Positions 18,580-26,895 are shown, counted from the first letter of the stretch. The stretch: 64,000 bases of DNA from JBBRCX01 sp038204465 (GCA_038204465.1 JBBRCX010000009.1:1-64000), one strand, 5' to 3'. Made by a program: numbers and translations. The notes: generated by a model from the sequence alone, not told the origin.

Positions 18580-19311
18580 ATGGAGCGGCCCCCTTACCTG
18601 TCACTGGTCATCCCGGCCTACAACGAGCAGGAGAACATCAACGTCCTGCTCGAGCGCGTCTCGGCGGCGCTTGCGCAGACCGGCAAACCCTTTGAAGTGA
18701 TCCTCGTCGATGACGGAAGCACCGATGACACGCCGCGCCTGCTTGCGGAAGGCATTTCGAAGTACCCGTGGCTGCGCGTTCTGAGGATGGAGAATAACGC
18801 CGGCCAAAGCGCGGCCTTCGACGCCGGCTTTCGCGCCGCCCGCGGGGAGGTCGTCGCCACCATTGATGCCGACCTCCAAAACGATCCCGAGGAAATCCCG
18901 CGCCTGCTTCCGCTGCTCAATGGCTACGACATGGTCACCGGCTGGCGCAAGCACCGACACGACACCTGGTTTCGCCGCCGCCAGACGCGCATGGCCAACC
19001 GCATCCGAAACTGGATCAGCGAAGAGACGATCCAGGACTCCGCCAGCAGCCTGAAGCTCTATAAGCGCCGCTGCCTCGAAGGGCTGCAGCTTTTCAACGG
19101 CGCTCACCGCTTCTTTCCCACGCTGGTAAAAATGCGCGGCTTCACGGTTCTCGAAGAGCCCGTAAGACACTCCAAGCGCTACGCCGGCACAGCGAAGTAC
19201 GGCTTCCGCAATCGCGCGCTGCGTGCATTCATTGACCTGCTCGCGGTGCGCTGGTTGAAGAAGCGATACATTCGTTACGACGTGCACGAAGTGCAGCATG
19301 AGCGCGGCTAA
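18580..19311 (+). CDS. Family 2 glycosyltransferase (dolichyl-phosphate-mannose-synthase type)
   Basis: 243 residues of a GT-A fold transferase. Visible motifs are the N-terminal LSLVIPAYNEQENINVLLE, the nucleotide-binding VDDGSTDDT and the DxD-containing IDADLQNDPEEIP. No C-terminal membrane helices are present, so it is of the soluble, DPM1-like type that transfers a sugar from a nucleotide donor to a polyprenyl phosphate. Acceptor and sugar are unknown. It is a monocistronic rightward gene. Confidence 0.9.
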   Translation: MERPPYLSLVIPAYNEQENINVLLERVSAALAQTGKPFEVILVDDGSTDDTPRLLAEGISKYPWLRVLRMENNAGQSAAFDAGFRAARGEVVATIDADLQNDPEEIPRLLPLLNGYDMVTGWRKHRHDTWFRRRQTRMANRIRNWISEETIQDSASSLKLYKRRCLEGLQLFNGAHRFFPTLVKMRGFTVLEEPVRHSKRYAGTAKYGFRNRALRAFIDLLAVRWLKKRYIRYDVHEVQHERG

Positions 19312-19363
19312 CCATTCAGTTTCGCGTGGCCGCCGGCGCGAGGCATAGAGAAAGGATCACCTC

Positions 19364-19759
19364 ATGGCTCTCACCGCTACCGGCCTTCAGCCGCTGCTGC
19401 AGGTCTATGACATGCGGAAGTCCGTTGCTTTCTATCGCGACGTTCTCGGCTTTGAGGTGCTTCAGACCTGGGAGCCCGAAGGGCACCTTCACTGGGCGAT
19501 GCTCAAACTCGGCGGCGCCGTCGTGATGCTCAACGCGAAGTATGAGGACGACCAACGGCCGCCCGCGCAGGAATCCAGCCCCGATCACGCCGACACGACG
19601 CTCTATTTCGCCTGTCCCAACGTTGACGAGGCCTACGCCCACCTCCGCGCCAAGCGTTGCGATGTCGAAGAGCCGGAAATCATGTTCTACGGGATGAAAC
19701 AACTGCATGTCCGCGATCCCGACGGCTTCGCGCTCTGCTTTCAACAGCCCGCGACGTGA
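19364..19759 (+). CDS. VOC superfamily (glyoxalase/bleomycin-resistance-like) protein
   Basis: 131 residues with the paired beta-alpha-beta-beta-beta modules of the vicinal oxygen chelate fold: LLQVYDMRKSVAFYRDVLGFEV in the first half and DEAYAHLRAKRCDVEEPEIMFYGMKQLHVRDPDGFALCF in the second (this stretch spans roughly residues 86-127). The second-half RDPDGFALCF is a strong family marker. Members include glyoxalase I, dioxygenases and antibiotic-binding proteins; this one cannot be placed further. A good ribosome site (AGAAAGGATCACCTC) precedes ATG 19364. Confidence 0.85.
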   Translation: MALTATGLQPLLQVYDMRKSVAFYRDVLGFEVLQTWEPEGHLHWAMLKLGGAVVMLNAKYEDDQRPPAQESSPDHADTTLYFACPNVDEAYAHLRAKRCDVEEPEIMFYGMKQLHVRDPDGFALCFQQPAT

Positions 19760-19921
19760 TGGGCGACCAGAATCAGGTGCTCGGCCGGCGAAATTGTTCG
19801 TCCCGCTGGCCACTCTTAACCGTCGCCGACGAATCTGATAATCTTCAACACCTGGGAATCCCACCCACGCATTCATCGGCCTTGGGCGTCGGCCGCGCAA
19901 TGTTCGAAAGGAGTTTTCGAA

Positions 19922-21946
19922 GTGGCCTCGGAAAAAAGTGTAAAGTCTTCGGCCCTGGACGGCGCAACCGGCCCTCACGTCCTCGCTTCCGGCGTCGAGC
20001 ACATTCCCGTCACGGTCTATGCCTCCAGCGCCCAGGCCAGCCGCGCCGTCGCCCGCGAGATCGCCGATCTGATCGCAGCCAAGGCCGCGCGCGGCGAACA
20101 AACCGTGCTCGGCCTCGCCACCGGCTCCACACCCACCGCCGTCTACGACGAGCTCATTCGCCTCCATCGTGAAGAAGGGCTCTCCTTCAAGAACGTCGTC
20201 ACTTTCAACCTCGACGAATACTGGCCCATGGCGCCGGATGAATTGCAGAGCTACAACCGCTTCATGCGCGAGCACCTGTTCGACCACGTCGATGTCGACT
20301 GGAAGAACGTCCACATCCCCGACGGCCAGGTCCCGCTGGAGAAGGTGATCGAGTTCTGCCAGGAATATGAGCGGCAGATCAAGGAGGCCGGCGGATTTGA
20401 TTTCCAGATCCTCGGCATCGGTCGCACCGGGCATGTCGGCTTCAACGAGCCCGGCTCGCCCCGCGACAGCCGCACGCGCCTCATCACGCTCGATCGCGTG
20501 ACGCGCATGGACGCCGCCAGCGATTTCTTCGGCGAGTGGAACGTCCCCCGCAAGGCGATCACCATGGGCGTGGAGACGATCCTCTCTGCGAAGACCGTCG
20601 TCCTTCTCGCATTCGGCGAGCACAAGGCGTCGGTGATCTGCCGGGCCGTCGAAGGCGAGGTCTCATCCGCCGTCGCCGCGAGTTATCTGCAGCAGCACGC
20701 CTCGGCGCGCATCGTGCTCGACACCGCCGCCGCGTCAGAGCTCACGCGCTTCAAGACGCCCTGGCGCCTTGGGCCGCTGGAAATGTTCGGCCTCAAGTGG
20801 GACCCGCAAATGACGCGCACCGCCGCCACGTCGCTGGCCCAGACTGTCAAGAAGCCGCTCCTGAAGCTCACCGACGAGGACTACAACGAGCACGGCCTGC
20901 AGGAATTGCTCAGCCATCGCGGCGGCGCCTATGACATCAACGTCGAGGTCTTCCGCGCCCTCCAGGCCACCATCACCGGCTGGCCCGGCGGCAAGCCCCC
21001 CAGGGCAAAGGAGGAAGATCACGGGCATGGCCCGGCCTTCGCGCATTCCAACGAAACCATCTTCCCCAAACGCGTGGTCATCTTCAGCCCGCATCCCGAT
21101 GACGATGTGATCTCCATGGGCGGCACCTTCATCCGGCTCTGCGAGCAGGGCCATGAGGTGCACGTCGCCTATCAGACCTCCGGCAACATCGCCGTCTTCG
21201 ATGACGCCGCCTTGCGCCACGCCGATTTCGTCGCTGAATACAGCCGCGCCTTCCACATGGGCGAGAGCCGCGCCGAGCTGATCGAGAAGCACATCGAAAA
21301 CTTCGTGAAGGGCAAAAAGCCCGGCGACCTCGACAGCCCGGAGCTGCAGCAGATCAAGTCCCTCATCCGCCGCACCGAAGCCCGCGCCGCCGCCCGCTAC
21401 TCGGGCGTCAAGCCGGACAACATCCACTTCCTCGACATGCCGTTCTACGAGACGGGGCGCGTCCGCAAGAACCCTCTCAGCGAAGAGGATGTCTGCATCA
21501 TCGTCGGCCTCCTCGAACTGGTGAAGCCGCACCAGATCTACGCCGCCGGCGACTTGTCCGACCCGCACGGCACCCATCGCGTCTGCCTCGCCGCAATCGT
21601 CGCCGCTCTGCGCCGCCTCGCCGACCGCGACTGGCTCAAGCAGTGCGAAGTCTGGCTCTATCGCGGCGCGTGGCAGGAGTGGGGCGTTCACGAGATCGAG
21701 ATGGCCGTCCCCCTCAGCCCCGACGAGCTGCTCCGCAAGCGCATGGCGATCTTCAAGCACGAGTCCCAGAAGGACAAGGCCCTCTTCCCCGGCCCCAGCG
21801 ATCCCCGCGAATTCTGGCAGCGCGCCGAAGACCGCAACCGCCACACCGCCGGCCTCTACGACAAGCTCGGCCTCGCCGAGTACGAGGCCATCGAAGGCTT
21901 CGTGCGCTGGAAGGGACCATGGTCGGAAGACGGCCCCGACAAGTAG
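19922..21946 (+). CDS. nagB: Glucosamine-6-phosphate deaminase fused to PIG-L deacetylase
   Basis: 674 residues joining two enzymes of amino-sugar metabolism. Residues about 25-300 are NagB-like: LGLATGSTPTAVYDELIRLH, TFNLDEYWPM and GIGRTGHVGFNEPGS are its phosphate-binding and catalytic motifs. Residues about 380-600 are a PIG-L/LmbE N-acetylglucosaminyl deacetylase with the zinc motif SPHPDDD (about 388-394) and SDPHGTHR (about 546-553). Deacetylation followed by deamination would turn an N-acetylglucosamine derivative into a fructose phosphate. Start is GTG 19922, chosen for its AGGAG site seven bases upstream. NagB/PIG-L fusions are known in Bacteroidetes and planctomycetes. Confidence 0.92.
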   Translation: MASEKSVKSSALDGATGPHVLASGVEHIPVTVYASSAQASRAVAREIADLIAAKAARGEQTVLGLATGSTPTAVYDELIRLHREEGLSFKNVVTFNLDEYWPMAPDELQSYNRFMREHLFDHVDVDWKNVHIPDGQVPLEKVIEFCQEYERQIKEAGGFDFQILGIGRTGHVGFNEPGSPRDSRTRLITLDRVTRMDAASDFFGEWNVPRKAITMGVETILSAKTVVLLAFGEHKASVICRAVEGEVSSAVAASYLQQHASARIVLDTAAASELTRFKTPWRLGPLEMFGLKWDPQMTRTAATSLAQTVKKPLLKLTDEDYNEHGLQELLSHRGGAYDINVEVFRALQATITGWPGGKPPRAKEEDHGHGPAFAHSNETIFPKRVVIFSPHPDDDVISMGGTFIRLCEQGHEVHVAYQTSGNIAVFDDAALRHADFVAEYSRAFHMGESRAELIEKHIENFVKGKKPGDLDSPELQQIKSLIRRTEARAAARYSGVKPDNIHFLDMPFYETGRVRKNPLSEEDVCIIVGLLELVKPHQIYAAGDLSDPHGTHRVCLAAIVAALRRLADRDWLKQCEVWLYRGAWQEWGVHEIEMAVPLSPDELLRKRMAIFKHESQKDKALFPGPSDPREFWQRAEDRNRHTAGLYDKLGLAEYEAIEGFVRWKGPWSEDGPDK

Positions 21947-22099
21947 CGCCCATGGTCGTTGCTCCGCTTCCACAACTGAGCATCTGAGCACCGCCTGCCT
22001 CCACAGCAGCCGCGCACTCGAACCCCGTCACGGAGGCGCCGGCGAGTGACGCAATTCCGCCCGCCCGCCATCGCCGCGACCGCCTCACCGCTGAAAAAA

Positions 22100-22340
22100 C
22101 CGTGTCCCCGCTTCAAAAACCCAACCGCACCCCACCCCTCCCCCATGCTGCCCCCATGCGCACCCCATCCGATCCCCATCGCCTCCCCATCCGGCGACCA
22201 TCGACCCTCCATCCAATCCCCATGAAGCTCCCACCCCCCAGCCATCGCGCCCCCACGAACCTGCCACCACACGCCCGTCGCCCGACCAGGCGATTCCATC
22301 CGCTTGCCACCCGCCGCCCATCGACCCACCGCCGCAAAAC
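22100..22340. repeat. C-rich low-complexity tract (G-rich on the minus strand)
   Basis: This lies in a 520-base stretch without a convincing gene (21947-22469). The plus strand is almost a poly-C tract, with CCCCAT recurring six times between about 22140 and 22225 and many other C4-C6 runs. The minus strand therefore carries closely spaced G-runs that could form G-quadruplexes. Open frames here translate to Gly/Trp- or Pro/His-rich noise and are not genes. Confidence 0.6.
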
Positions 22341-22469
22341 CGCCCGATCGCCGGCACGTTTCTATTCCGCGGCTGCACACGCGCGTACCATACCTTCATA
22401 TAAATGACTCCGATCTAATGCGAACACGATCCGAACGGCAAAGTCATTCGGGGCGGGTGCAATTCTTGC

Positions 22470-22773
22470 GTGCATAAACAAATGCTGTCACGGTTCATGC
22501 AGCGACTGACGATCACGCACGTGCGGCGATGGATCGAGCATCGCAATTGGGTCGGCTACGGCAGCGTTTATCAAGGCCGTTACCAATCGTTTCCGGTCGC
22601 ACAGTCGGCCGCTGGGCTCGCAAGGCTGGGTGAGCCGGATGGAGAAGGCGCTGTCCCTGCCGCCGTTGCGCCCGCGCCGCTGGCCGAAGGGAGCAACCGG
22701 CGCCAAGCCGAAAGCGAAATTGGACCCGTCCCGCTTGATCTTTCCGTCCCGCTTGATCTTTCGTCCCGCTTGA
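22470..22773 (+). pseudogene. REP-associated tyrosine transposase remnant
   Basis: Residues from 22470 read MLSRFMQRLTITHVRRWIEH, then GYGSVYQGRYQSFPV, a conserved central part of IS200-like/REP-associated Y1 transposases (TnpA_REP). The matching C-terminal segment, GSQGWVSRMEKALSLPPLRP followed by a lysine-rich tail, is found in the next frame from 22615 to the stop at 22771-22773. The catalytic N-terminal HUH motif and the tyrosine region are missing, and the two pieces are joined by a deletion plus frameshift. It is a dead relic. Its first part stays in frame with the cytochrome sequence downstream. Confidence 0.65.
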
Positions 22774-23318
22774 TCTTTCCCCACGCGGATGTGCGAAGCT
22801 GCATTGAATGTCACGTTGAGCACCAGGGGGCTGATCGGAAGCCCACTCGAATGGACCATGTAGCGCTAGTAATGATCGGCTTGCGGCAAACGAAAGCCGG
22901 CGACGCGGTGAGTGGTGAGAAGGATGTCACACGCCAGCGAATCGTGGCGTGGATAGGTCAGCGCATCAGCAGCGCGTTGCCGCCGGGAGGCGCAGCCATC
23001 ATTCCACAGGAAGCCGCGCTCAGTTGCGTCGCCTGTCACTCCAACCAAGATCCCCATCGCGGCTTCTTTGGCACCGAGTGCATTCAATGTCACACGACAA
23101 CCATGTGGACTGTTCCGGAGTTTCGCCATCCATTGCCGACCTCCACGAGTTGCGTCCAATGCCACCAAACGCCGCCGAGTCATTACATGATGCACTTTCA
23201 GATGGTCTCGATGAAGGTCGCCGACCAGGAGCACGCGCAGATGAGCGAGTGCTTCAAGTGCCATCAGACAACCTCGTGGAACGACATTAAGGGCGTGGGC
23301 TGGTACAAGCACCATTAA
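22470..23318 (+). CDS. Five-haem cytochrome c sequence fused in frame behind a transposase relic
   Basis: The open frame has 282 codons. About the first 45 are transposase-derived. The rest holds five CxxCH haem-binding sites: CIECH (C111), CVACH (C186), CIQCH (C204), CVQCH (C228) and CFKCH (C261), ending in TTSWNDIKGVGWYKHH. The last 100 residues resemble periplasmic class III-like multihaem cytochromes. No signal peptide is present, because the normal N-terminus has been replaced, and 75 residues separate haems 1 and 2, so the gene was probably truncated on insertion. Without export, haem attachment is unlikely. It lies beside an iron permease gene on the opposite strand and may once have worked with it. 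Confidence 0.55.
   Translation: MHKQMLSRFMQRLTITHVRRWIEHRNWVGYGSVYQGRYQSFPVAQSAAGLARLGEPDGEGAVPAAVAPAPLAEGSNRRQAESEIGPVPLDLSVPLDLSSRLIFPHADVRSCIECHVEHQGADRKPTRMDHVALVMIGLRQTKAGDAVSGEKDVTRQRIVAWIGQRISSALPPGGAAIIPQEAALSCVACHSNQDPHRGFFGTECIQCHTTTMWTVPEFRHPLPTSTSCVQCHQTPPSHYMMHFQMVSMKVADQEHAQMSECFKCHQTTSWNDIKGVGWYKHH
22727..22779 (+). repeat. Three tandem copies of an 18-bp unit
   Basis: The unit CGTCCCGCTTGATCTTTC occurs at 22727-22744 and 22745-22762, with a third copy lacking its first base at 22763-22779. It sits exactly between the transposase relic and the first haem motif of the cytochrome, so it marks or arose at the junction. Confidence 0.85.
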
Positions 23319-23413
23319 GCCAATGTTGTCGCCGACTTCATCGGGGAAGTCGTTCGGCAATTCGTTTTTTTGACCGCGATGAGTCATGGTTGCAAAATTG
23401 GTGGCGCCGGCGG

Positions 23414-24523
23414 TTACTGTCGAGTCGAACGGATGTTGACTTGGACATGATCCACCCGTTCATCATCCGGCTGCGGAACGTCGCATTGGGTACAATCGGG
23501 CACAACGCACATTGCGACGGAGCCAGGAGCACCTTCGCGCTTGCGAACGCACATCCGTCGCGCGAGAAAGTACGAGCCGATCACGAGTACGGCGGCAAGG
23601 GCTTGGCATCCGAGACTTTCAACGGTGGGGTACACGCCGAACCAGAGGTTGAGCCACTCCGGCATGACGATGTTCAGCTTTGTCGCCGACATCCAGCCGG
23701 CCTGTTGCATTTCCAGCGCCTGCTCACCGACCATAACCAGCAGCACAACACCGAGCATGACTCCGGTCAGCACGAGCATTCGCTTGTACGGTAGGCGATA
23801 ATGCGCGACGAATGTGAGCGCCGCGACGATCAACGTAAGCGCCAGTCCGATGGAAACGCCCTCAAGAACCACGGGCGTACCGGCTTTCAACCGCATCGTT
23901 TGCAGGAACAACACAACTTCAAACCCTTCGCGATAAACGGAAGTAAAACCCACCAGCGCCAGGCCCCGAAAGATCGCCGCTTGGCTGCGACCCGGCGTTT
24001 CCGTCAGGTCGCGCTTGCGCCGGTTGTGCATCGTAATCCAGCCGGTCCAGTAAACTTTGTGGAAGAACCAGTTCATAATGACCAGCAGCACGATGATCGC
24101 CAGCAGGCCCGTTGCGGCCTGAATGTGAAGCGCGGTCGCGTTAACACTGGAAATGATCGCCACGACGATGAACCACGTCGCGATGCTCGCAAGCAATGAA
24201 GCGCTTGCGCCTAGAGCGATCGGCTTCCAATAGCCTTCCTCGGTGCGCACCAGACTGGCGGTGAGCGCGGCCAGCACAAGAATCGCTTCCAACCCTTCCC
24301 GAAAGACGAGGATGCCGGTGCGCAGAATGACGGACGTGCGGCTGATGCCTTCGGCGGTCGGATCTGGATTCCCGGCGGCGGTCGCCGCCTGCCAGACCAG
24401 AACGGCCACCACCAGCAAACAGGCCGAGACGATGGCTGTCCTCCACAGGATACTCACGCCTGGACGAGCAATGCGCCCTTCGACGGATCGCGCCAGAAGC
24501 GGGCCATTTGTCTCCGTTATCAT
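23414..24523 (-). CDS. FTR1 family high-affinity iron permease
   Basis: 369 residues with about seven membrane helices. The two REGLE-type iron-binding motifs of the family are present: REGLE at 75-79 and REGFE at 198-202. FTR1 proteins import iron, usually Fe(III) delivered by a periplasmic or oxidase partner. The protein carries an extra soluble C-terminal tail of about 45 residues with three cysteines (MCVVPDCTQCDVP) that is not typical. It is 26 bases downstream of the RcnR/CsoR-like repressor gene on the same strand, so the two are probably co-transcribed and metal-controlled. A degraded multihaem cytochrome lies just beyond its 3' end. Confidence 0.92.
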   Translation of the reverse strand: MITETNGPLLARSVEGRIARPGVSILWRTAIVSACLLVVAVLVWQAATAAGNPDPTAEGISRTSVILRTGILVFREGLEAILVLAALTASLVRTEEGYWKPIALGASASLLASIATWFIVVAIISSVNATALHIQAATGLLAIIVLLVIMNWFFHKVYWTGWITMHNRRKRDLTETPGRSQAAIFRGLALVGFTSVYREGFEVVLFLQTMRLKAGTPVVLEGVSIGLALTLIVAALTFVAHYRLPYKRMLVLTGVMLGVVLLVMVGEQALEMQQAGWMSATKLNIVMPEWLNLWFGVYPTVESLGCQALAAVLVIGSYFLARRMCVRKREGAPGSVAMCVVPDCTQCDVPQPDDERVDHVQVNIRSTRQ

Positions 24524-24549
24524 GTCAACTTCTTTACCGGCGACCGGCG

Positions 24550-24828
24550 CTATTTCAGGTAGCTCTTGAGGACGTCAATCAATTCCTCGGCCGCCTCGGA
24601 TTGTTCGGGCGTTGGCCGCTTGTTGGGATCAAGGACGTGCTCGCGGATGTGACCTTCCACCACCTCCGACATCAGCCCGCCGATCGCGCCACGGCAGGCT
24701 GCGATCATTTGCAGGATTGCCGAGCAATCTCTTTCTTCGCCCAGCGCCTTTTCGATCCCGTCCATCTGCCCGCGTATCCGCCGCACGCGGTTGAGCAACT
24801 TCTGCTTTCCCCGAATCGTGTGAGCCAT
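24550..24828 (-). CDS. RcnR/FrmR/CsoR family metal-sensing repressor
   Basis: 92 residues, the all-helical tetrameric repressor fold (DUF156). The residues at the four sensory positions are H3, C35, H60 and H64, which is the Ni/Co fingerprint of RcnR. CsoR copper sensors have a Cys-His-Cys pattern, and the formaldehyde sensor FrmR lacks H3 and H64. Ni(II)/Co(II) or another borderline metal is therefore the best guess for the inducer. The gene is divergent from the P-type ATPase and upstream of FTR1; a C6-centred operator-like site lies in the shared intergenic region. Family certain, ligand inferred. Confidence 0.92.
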   Translation of the reverse strand: MAHTIRGKQKLLNRVRRIRGQMDGIEKALGEERDCSAILQMIAACRGAIGGLMSEVVEGHIREHVLDPNKRPTPEQSEAAEELIDVLKSYLK

Positions 24829-24855
24829 TTTTGCCTCCGGGTTCTCTTCGTCGGG

Positions 24856-24890
24856 TTGAATTCTTACTATACCCCCCTACACTATCTTAA
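24856..24890 (+). promoter_or_regulatory. Divergent promoter with RcnR/CsoR-type operator
   Basis: Between the repressor gene and the P-type ATPase gene, TTGAAT (24856-24861) and TACACT (24878-24883) are spaced 16 bases apart as a possible promoter towards the ATPase. The spacer contains TACTATACCCCCCTACACTA, with a C6 tract at 24872-24877. Operators of RcnR/CsoR-family repressors are characterised by such G/C tracts flanked by AT-rich inverted arms, so repressor binding here would block the promoter. Confidence 0.55.
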
Positions 24891-24934
24891 GGCAACGGGA
24901 ACGCGGGGGATTATTCCCGAATACAGGAGCAGCA

Positions 24935-26851
24935 ATGGATCATCAGCCCGATGCGGTCAGCGTCAAGACTTCCGAGCCATCCGCTCAAACATCGTCAACG
25001 CACGACAGGCCGACGTTTGCCCAACTGCTGACGCGCGAGCGTTGGATCGAAATCGCCCGAATCGTGCTGACCGGACTGGTCGTGCTCTTGTACTGGCGAG
25101 GGTTGGTGCCGGTGTGGGCGTTGTGGGCGGCGGTGGCCGTCGGCCTGTATCCGCTGGTGAAGAAGGGCTTGCTGGACCTGATTCACGAGCGGAAGGTGGG
25201 TACCGAGATTTTCGTGACCATCGCCACGCTCGTCGCCTTGATTGGTGGAGAGGCCATCGCCGGCGCCGTGTTGATGGTCATCATTCTCATCGCCGAGTTC
25301 ATTGCCGACCTGAACACCGACCGCGCCAGGGCATCCATCCGGGGCTTGATCGGCTCGGTGCCGCAGACGGCGGTGGTGCGCGCGAATGGCGGAGAAAAAA
25401 CGGTCTCGATCAAGGACTTAAAGGTCGGTGACGTGGTGCTGGTCCGCGCCGGCGAGAAGCTGCCGGTGGACGGAACGGTCGTCGGGGGAGAAGGCGCGGT
25501 GAACGAGGCGCCGATCACCGGCGAGAGTGTTCCGAAGGACAAAGCGAGGGACGCCGAGGTGTTTGCGGGGACGGTTCTCGACTCGGGCGCGCTCGACGTG
25601 CGGACGGATCGGGTCGGCGCGGACACCACTTTCGCGCGAATCGTGAAACTGGTCGAGGACGCCGAAGAGTCGCAGGCTCCGGTGCAGCGCCTGGCTGATA
25701 AGGTGTCGGCGTGGCTGATCCCCATCGTGTTCGTATTCCTCATTGTCGTGTTCATCGTGACGCGCGACGTGCGGAAGATCGTCACGTTGATGATCTTCAC
25801 GTCGCCGGCGGAGTTGGGACTGGCGACACCGATGGTGATGATCGCCGCCATCGCCCGCGCCGCTCGCAGCGGCATCTTGGTCAAGGGCGGAAGTGTTTTG
25901 GAGTCCCTTGCCAAAGTAGACGTGATGGTCTTCGACAAGACCGGAACGCTGACGGTGGGGAAGCCGGCGGTGGAAAAAGTCGAGGTGCTGGATCCGGCGC
26001 TGACCGAACAGGAGTTGCTGCGCTACGCCGCCGCCGCGGATCGTCGTTCAGCTCACCCGCTTGCCAAGGCCGTGGTGCAGTACGCGAGCAAATCGAACAT
26101 TGACGTCCCGGAACCGGGCGAATTTGAGGTGGCGCAGGGCCGGGGAGTGAAGGCGACGGTTGACGGCAAACCTGTGTTAGTCGGCAATGCGGCGCTGCTG
26201 ACGGAAAACGGAATGACCGCTCCCACTGCTGCGGGGCAAGAGGGCAAGACCACGGTCTACATCGCGGTCAATGGCCGCATGGCCGGACTCCTTCATATCG
26301 CCGATCCACTCCGCCCCGGCGCGAAGGAGGCGATCGCCAAGCTGAAAACAACCGGCGTGAAGCGCATCGTCATGCTGACCGGCGACAACACCACCACTGC
26401 CAAAGCCGTCGCAGCCAAGATTGGCGTGAACGAGGTGTTCGCCGAACTACTGCCGGAAGCCAAAGTGAAAGCCATCGCCGACCTGCAAGGCAATGGACAT
26501 CGCGTTGCGATGATCGGCGACGGTGTGAATGACGCTCCCGCGCTGGCGAAGGCCGATGTCGGCGTGGCGATGGGGGCGGGTGGAACGCAGGCGGCCATCG
26601 AAGCGGCCGACGTGGCGCTGATGACCGACGATCTTTCCAAGATCGTCACCGCTCGCGCCATCGCCCGAAAAGCATATCGCACAATTCAGGAGAACCTGTT
26701 CTTTGGCGTCGGTGTTGTGCATGGGCTGGGCATCACCGCCGCGCTGCTGGGCTGGATCGGGCCGATCCAGGCCGCCATCATCCATCTCGGGCCGGATGTC
26801 CTCGTGTTCCTCAACTCGGTCAAGCTGCTGCGCGTAAAGATCGACACTTGA
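24935..26851 (+). CDS. Heavy-metal P-type ATPase (P1B-like) with altered transport motif
   Basis: 638 residues. ATPase signatures are complete: TGES from T195, DKTGT with phospho-aspartate D334, HP in RRSAHPLA, TGDN and GDGVNDAPA. No N-terminal metal-binding domain is present, only a short polar head, which gives a compact pump. The transport-site motif that is CPC, SPC or TPC in known P1B groups reads SPA (290-292) in TSPAELGLATP, so there is no cysteine in the membrane site. The last helices end HLGPDVLVFLNSVKLLR (H617). Subgroup and metal are thus uncertain. AGGAGCAGCA precedes ATG 24935; the gene diverges from the RcnR-like repressor. Confidence 0.93.
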   Translation: MDHQPDAVSVKTSEPSAQTSSTHDRPTFAQLLTRERWIEIARIVLTGLVVLLYWRGLVPVWALWAAVAVGLYPLVKKGLLDLIHERKVGTEIFVTIATLVALIGGEAIAGAVLMVIILIAEFIADLNTDRARASIRGLIGSVPQTAVVRANGGEKTVSIKDLKVGDVVLVRAGEKLPVDGTVVGGEGAVNEAPITGESVPKDKARDAEVFAGTVLDSGALDVRTDRVGADTTFARIVKLVEDAEESQAPVQRLADKVSAWLIPIVFVFLIVVFIVTRDVRKIVTLMIFTSPAELGLATPMVMIAAIARAARSGILVKGGSVLESLAKVDVMVFDKTGTLTVGKPAVEKVEVLDPALTEQELLRYAAAADRRSAHPLAKAVVQYASKSNIDVPEPGEFEVAQGRGVKATVDGKPVLVGNAALLTENGMTAPTAAGQEGKTTVYIAVNGRMAGLLHIADPLRPGAKEAIAKLKTTGVKRIVMLTGDNTTTAKAVAAKIGVNEVFAELLPEAKVKAIADLQGNGHRVAMIGDGVNDAPALAKADVGVAMGAGGTQAAIEAADVALMTDDLSKIVTARAIARKAYRTIQENLFFGVGVVHGLGITAALLGWIGPIQAAIIHLGPDVLVFLNSVKLLRVKIDT

Positions 26852-26895
26852 CGCTTCTTTGGCGTGATACCCGAAACACTTGGTCCCGGTTTGCA

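Noticed and set aside
22085..22399. Minus-strand open frame of about 100 codons rich in Gly and Trp
   Set aside because: It is the translation of the C-rich tract; no family, no ribosome site, and several frames are equally open.
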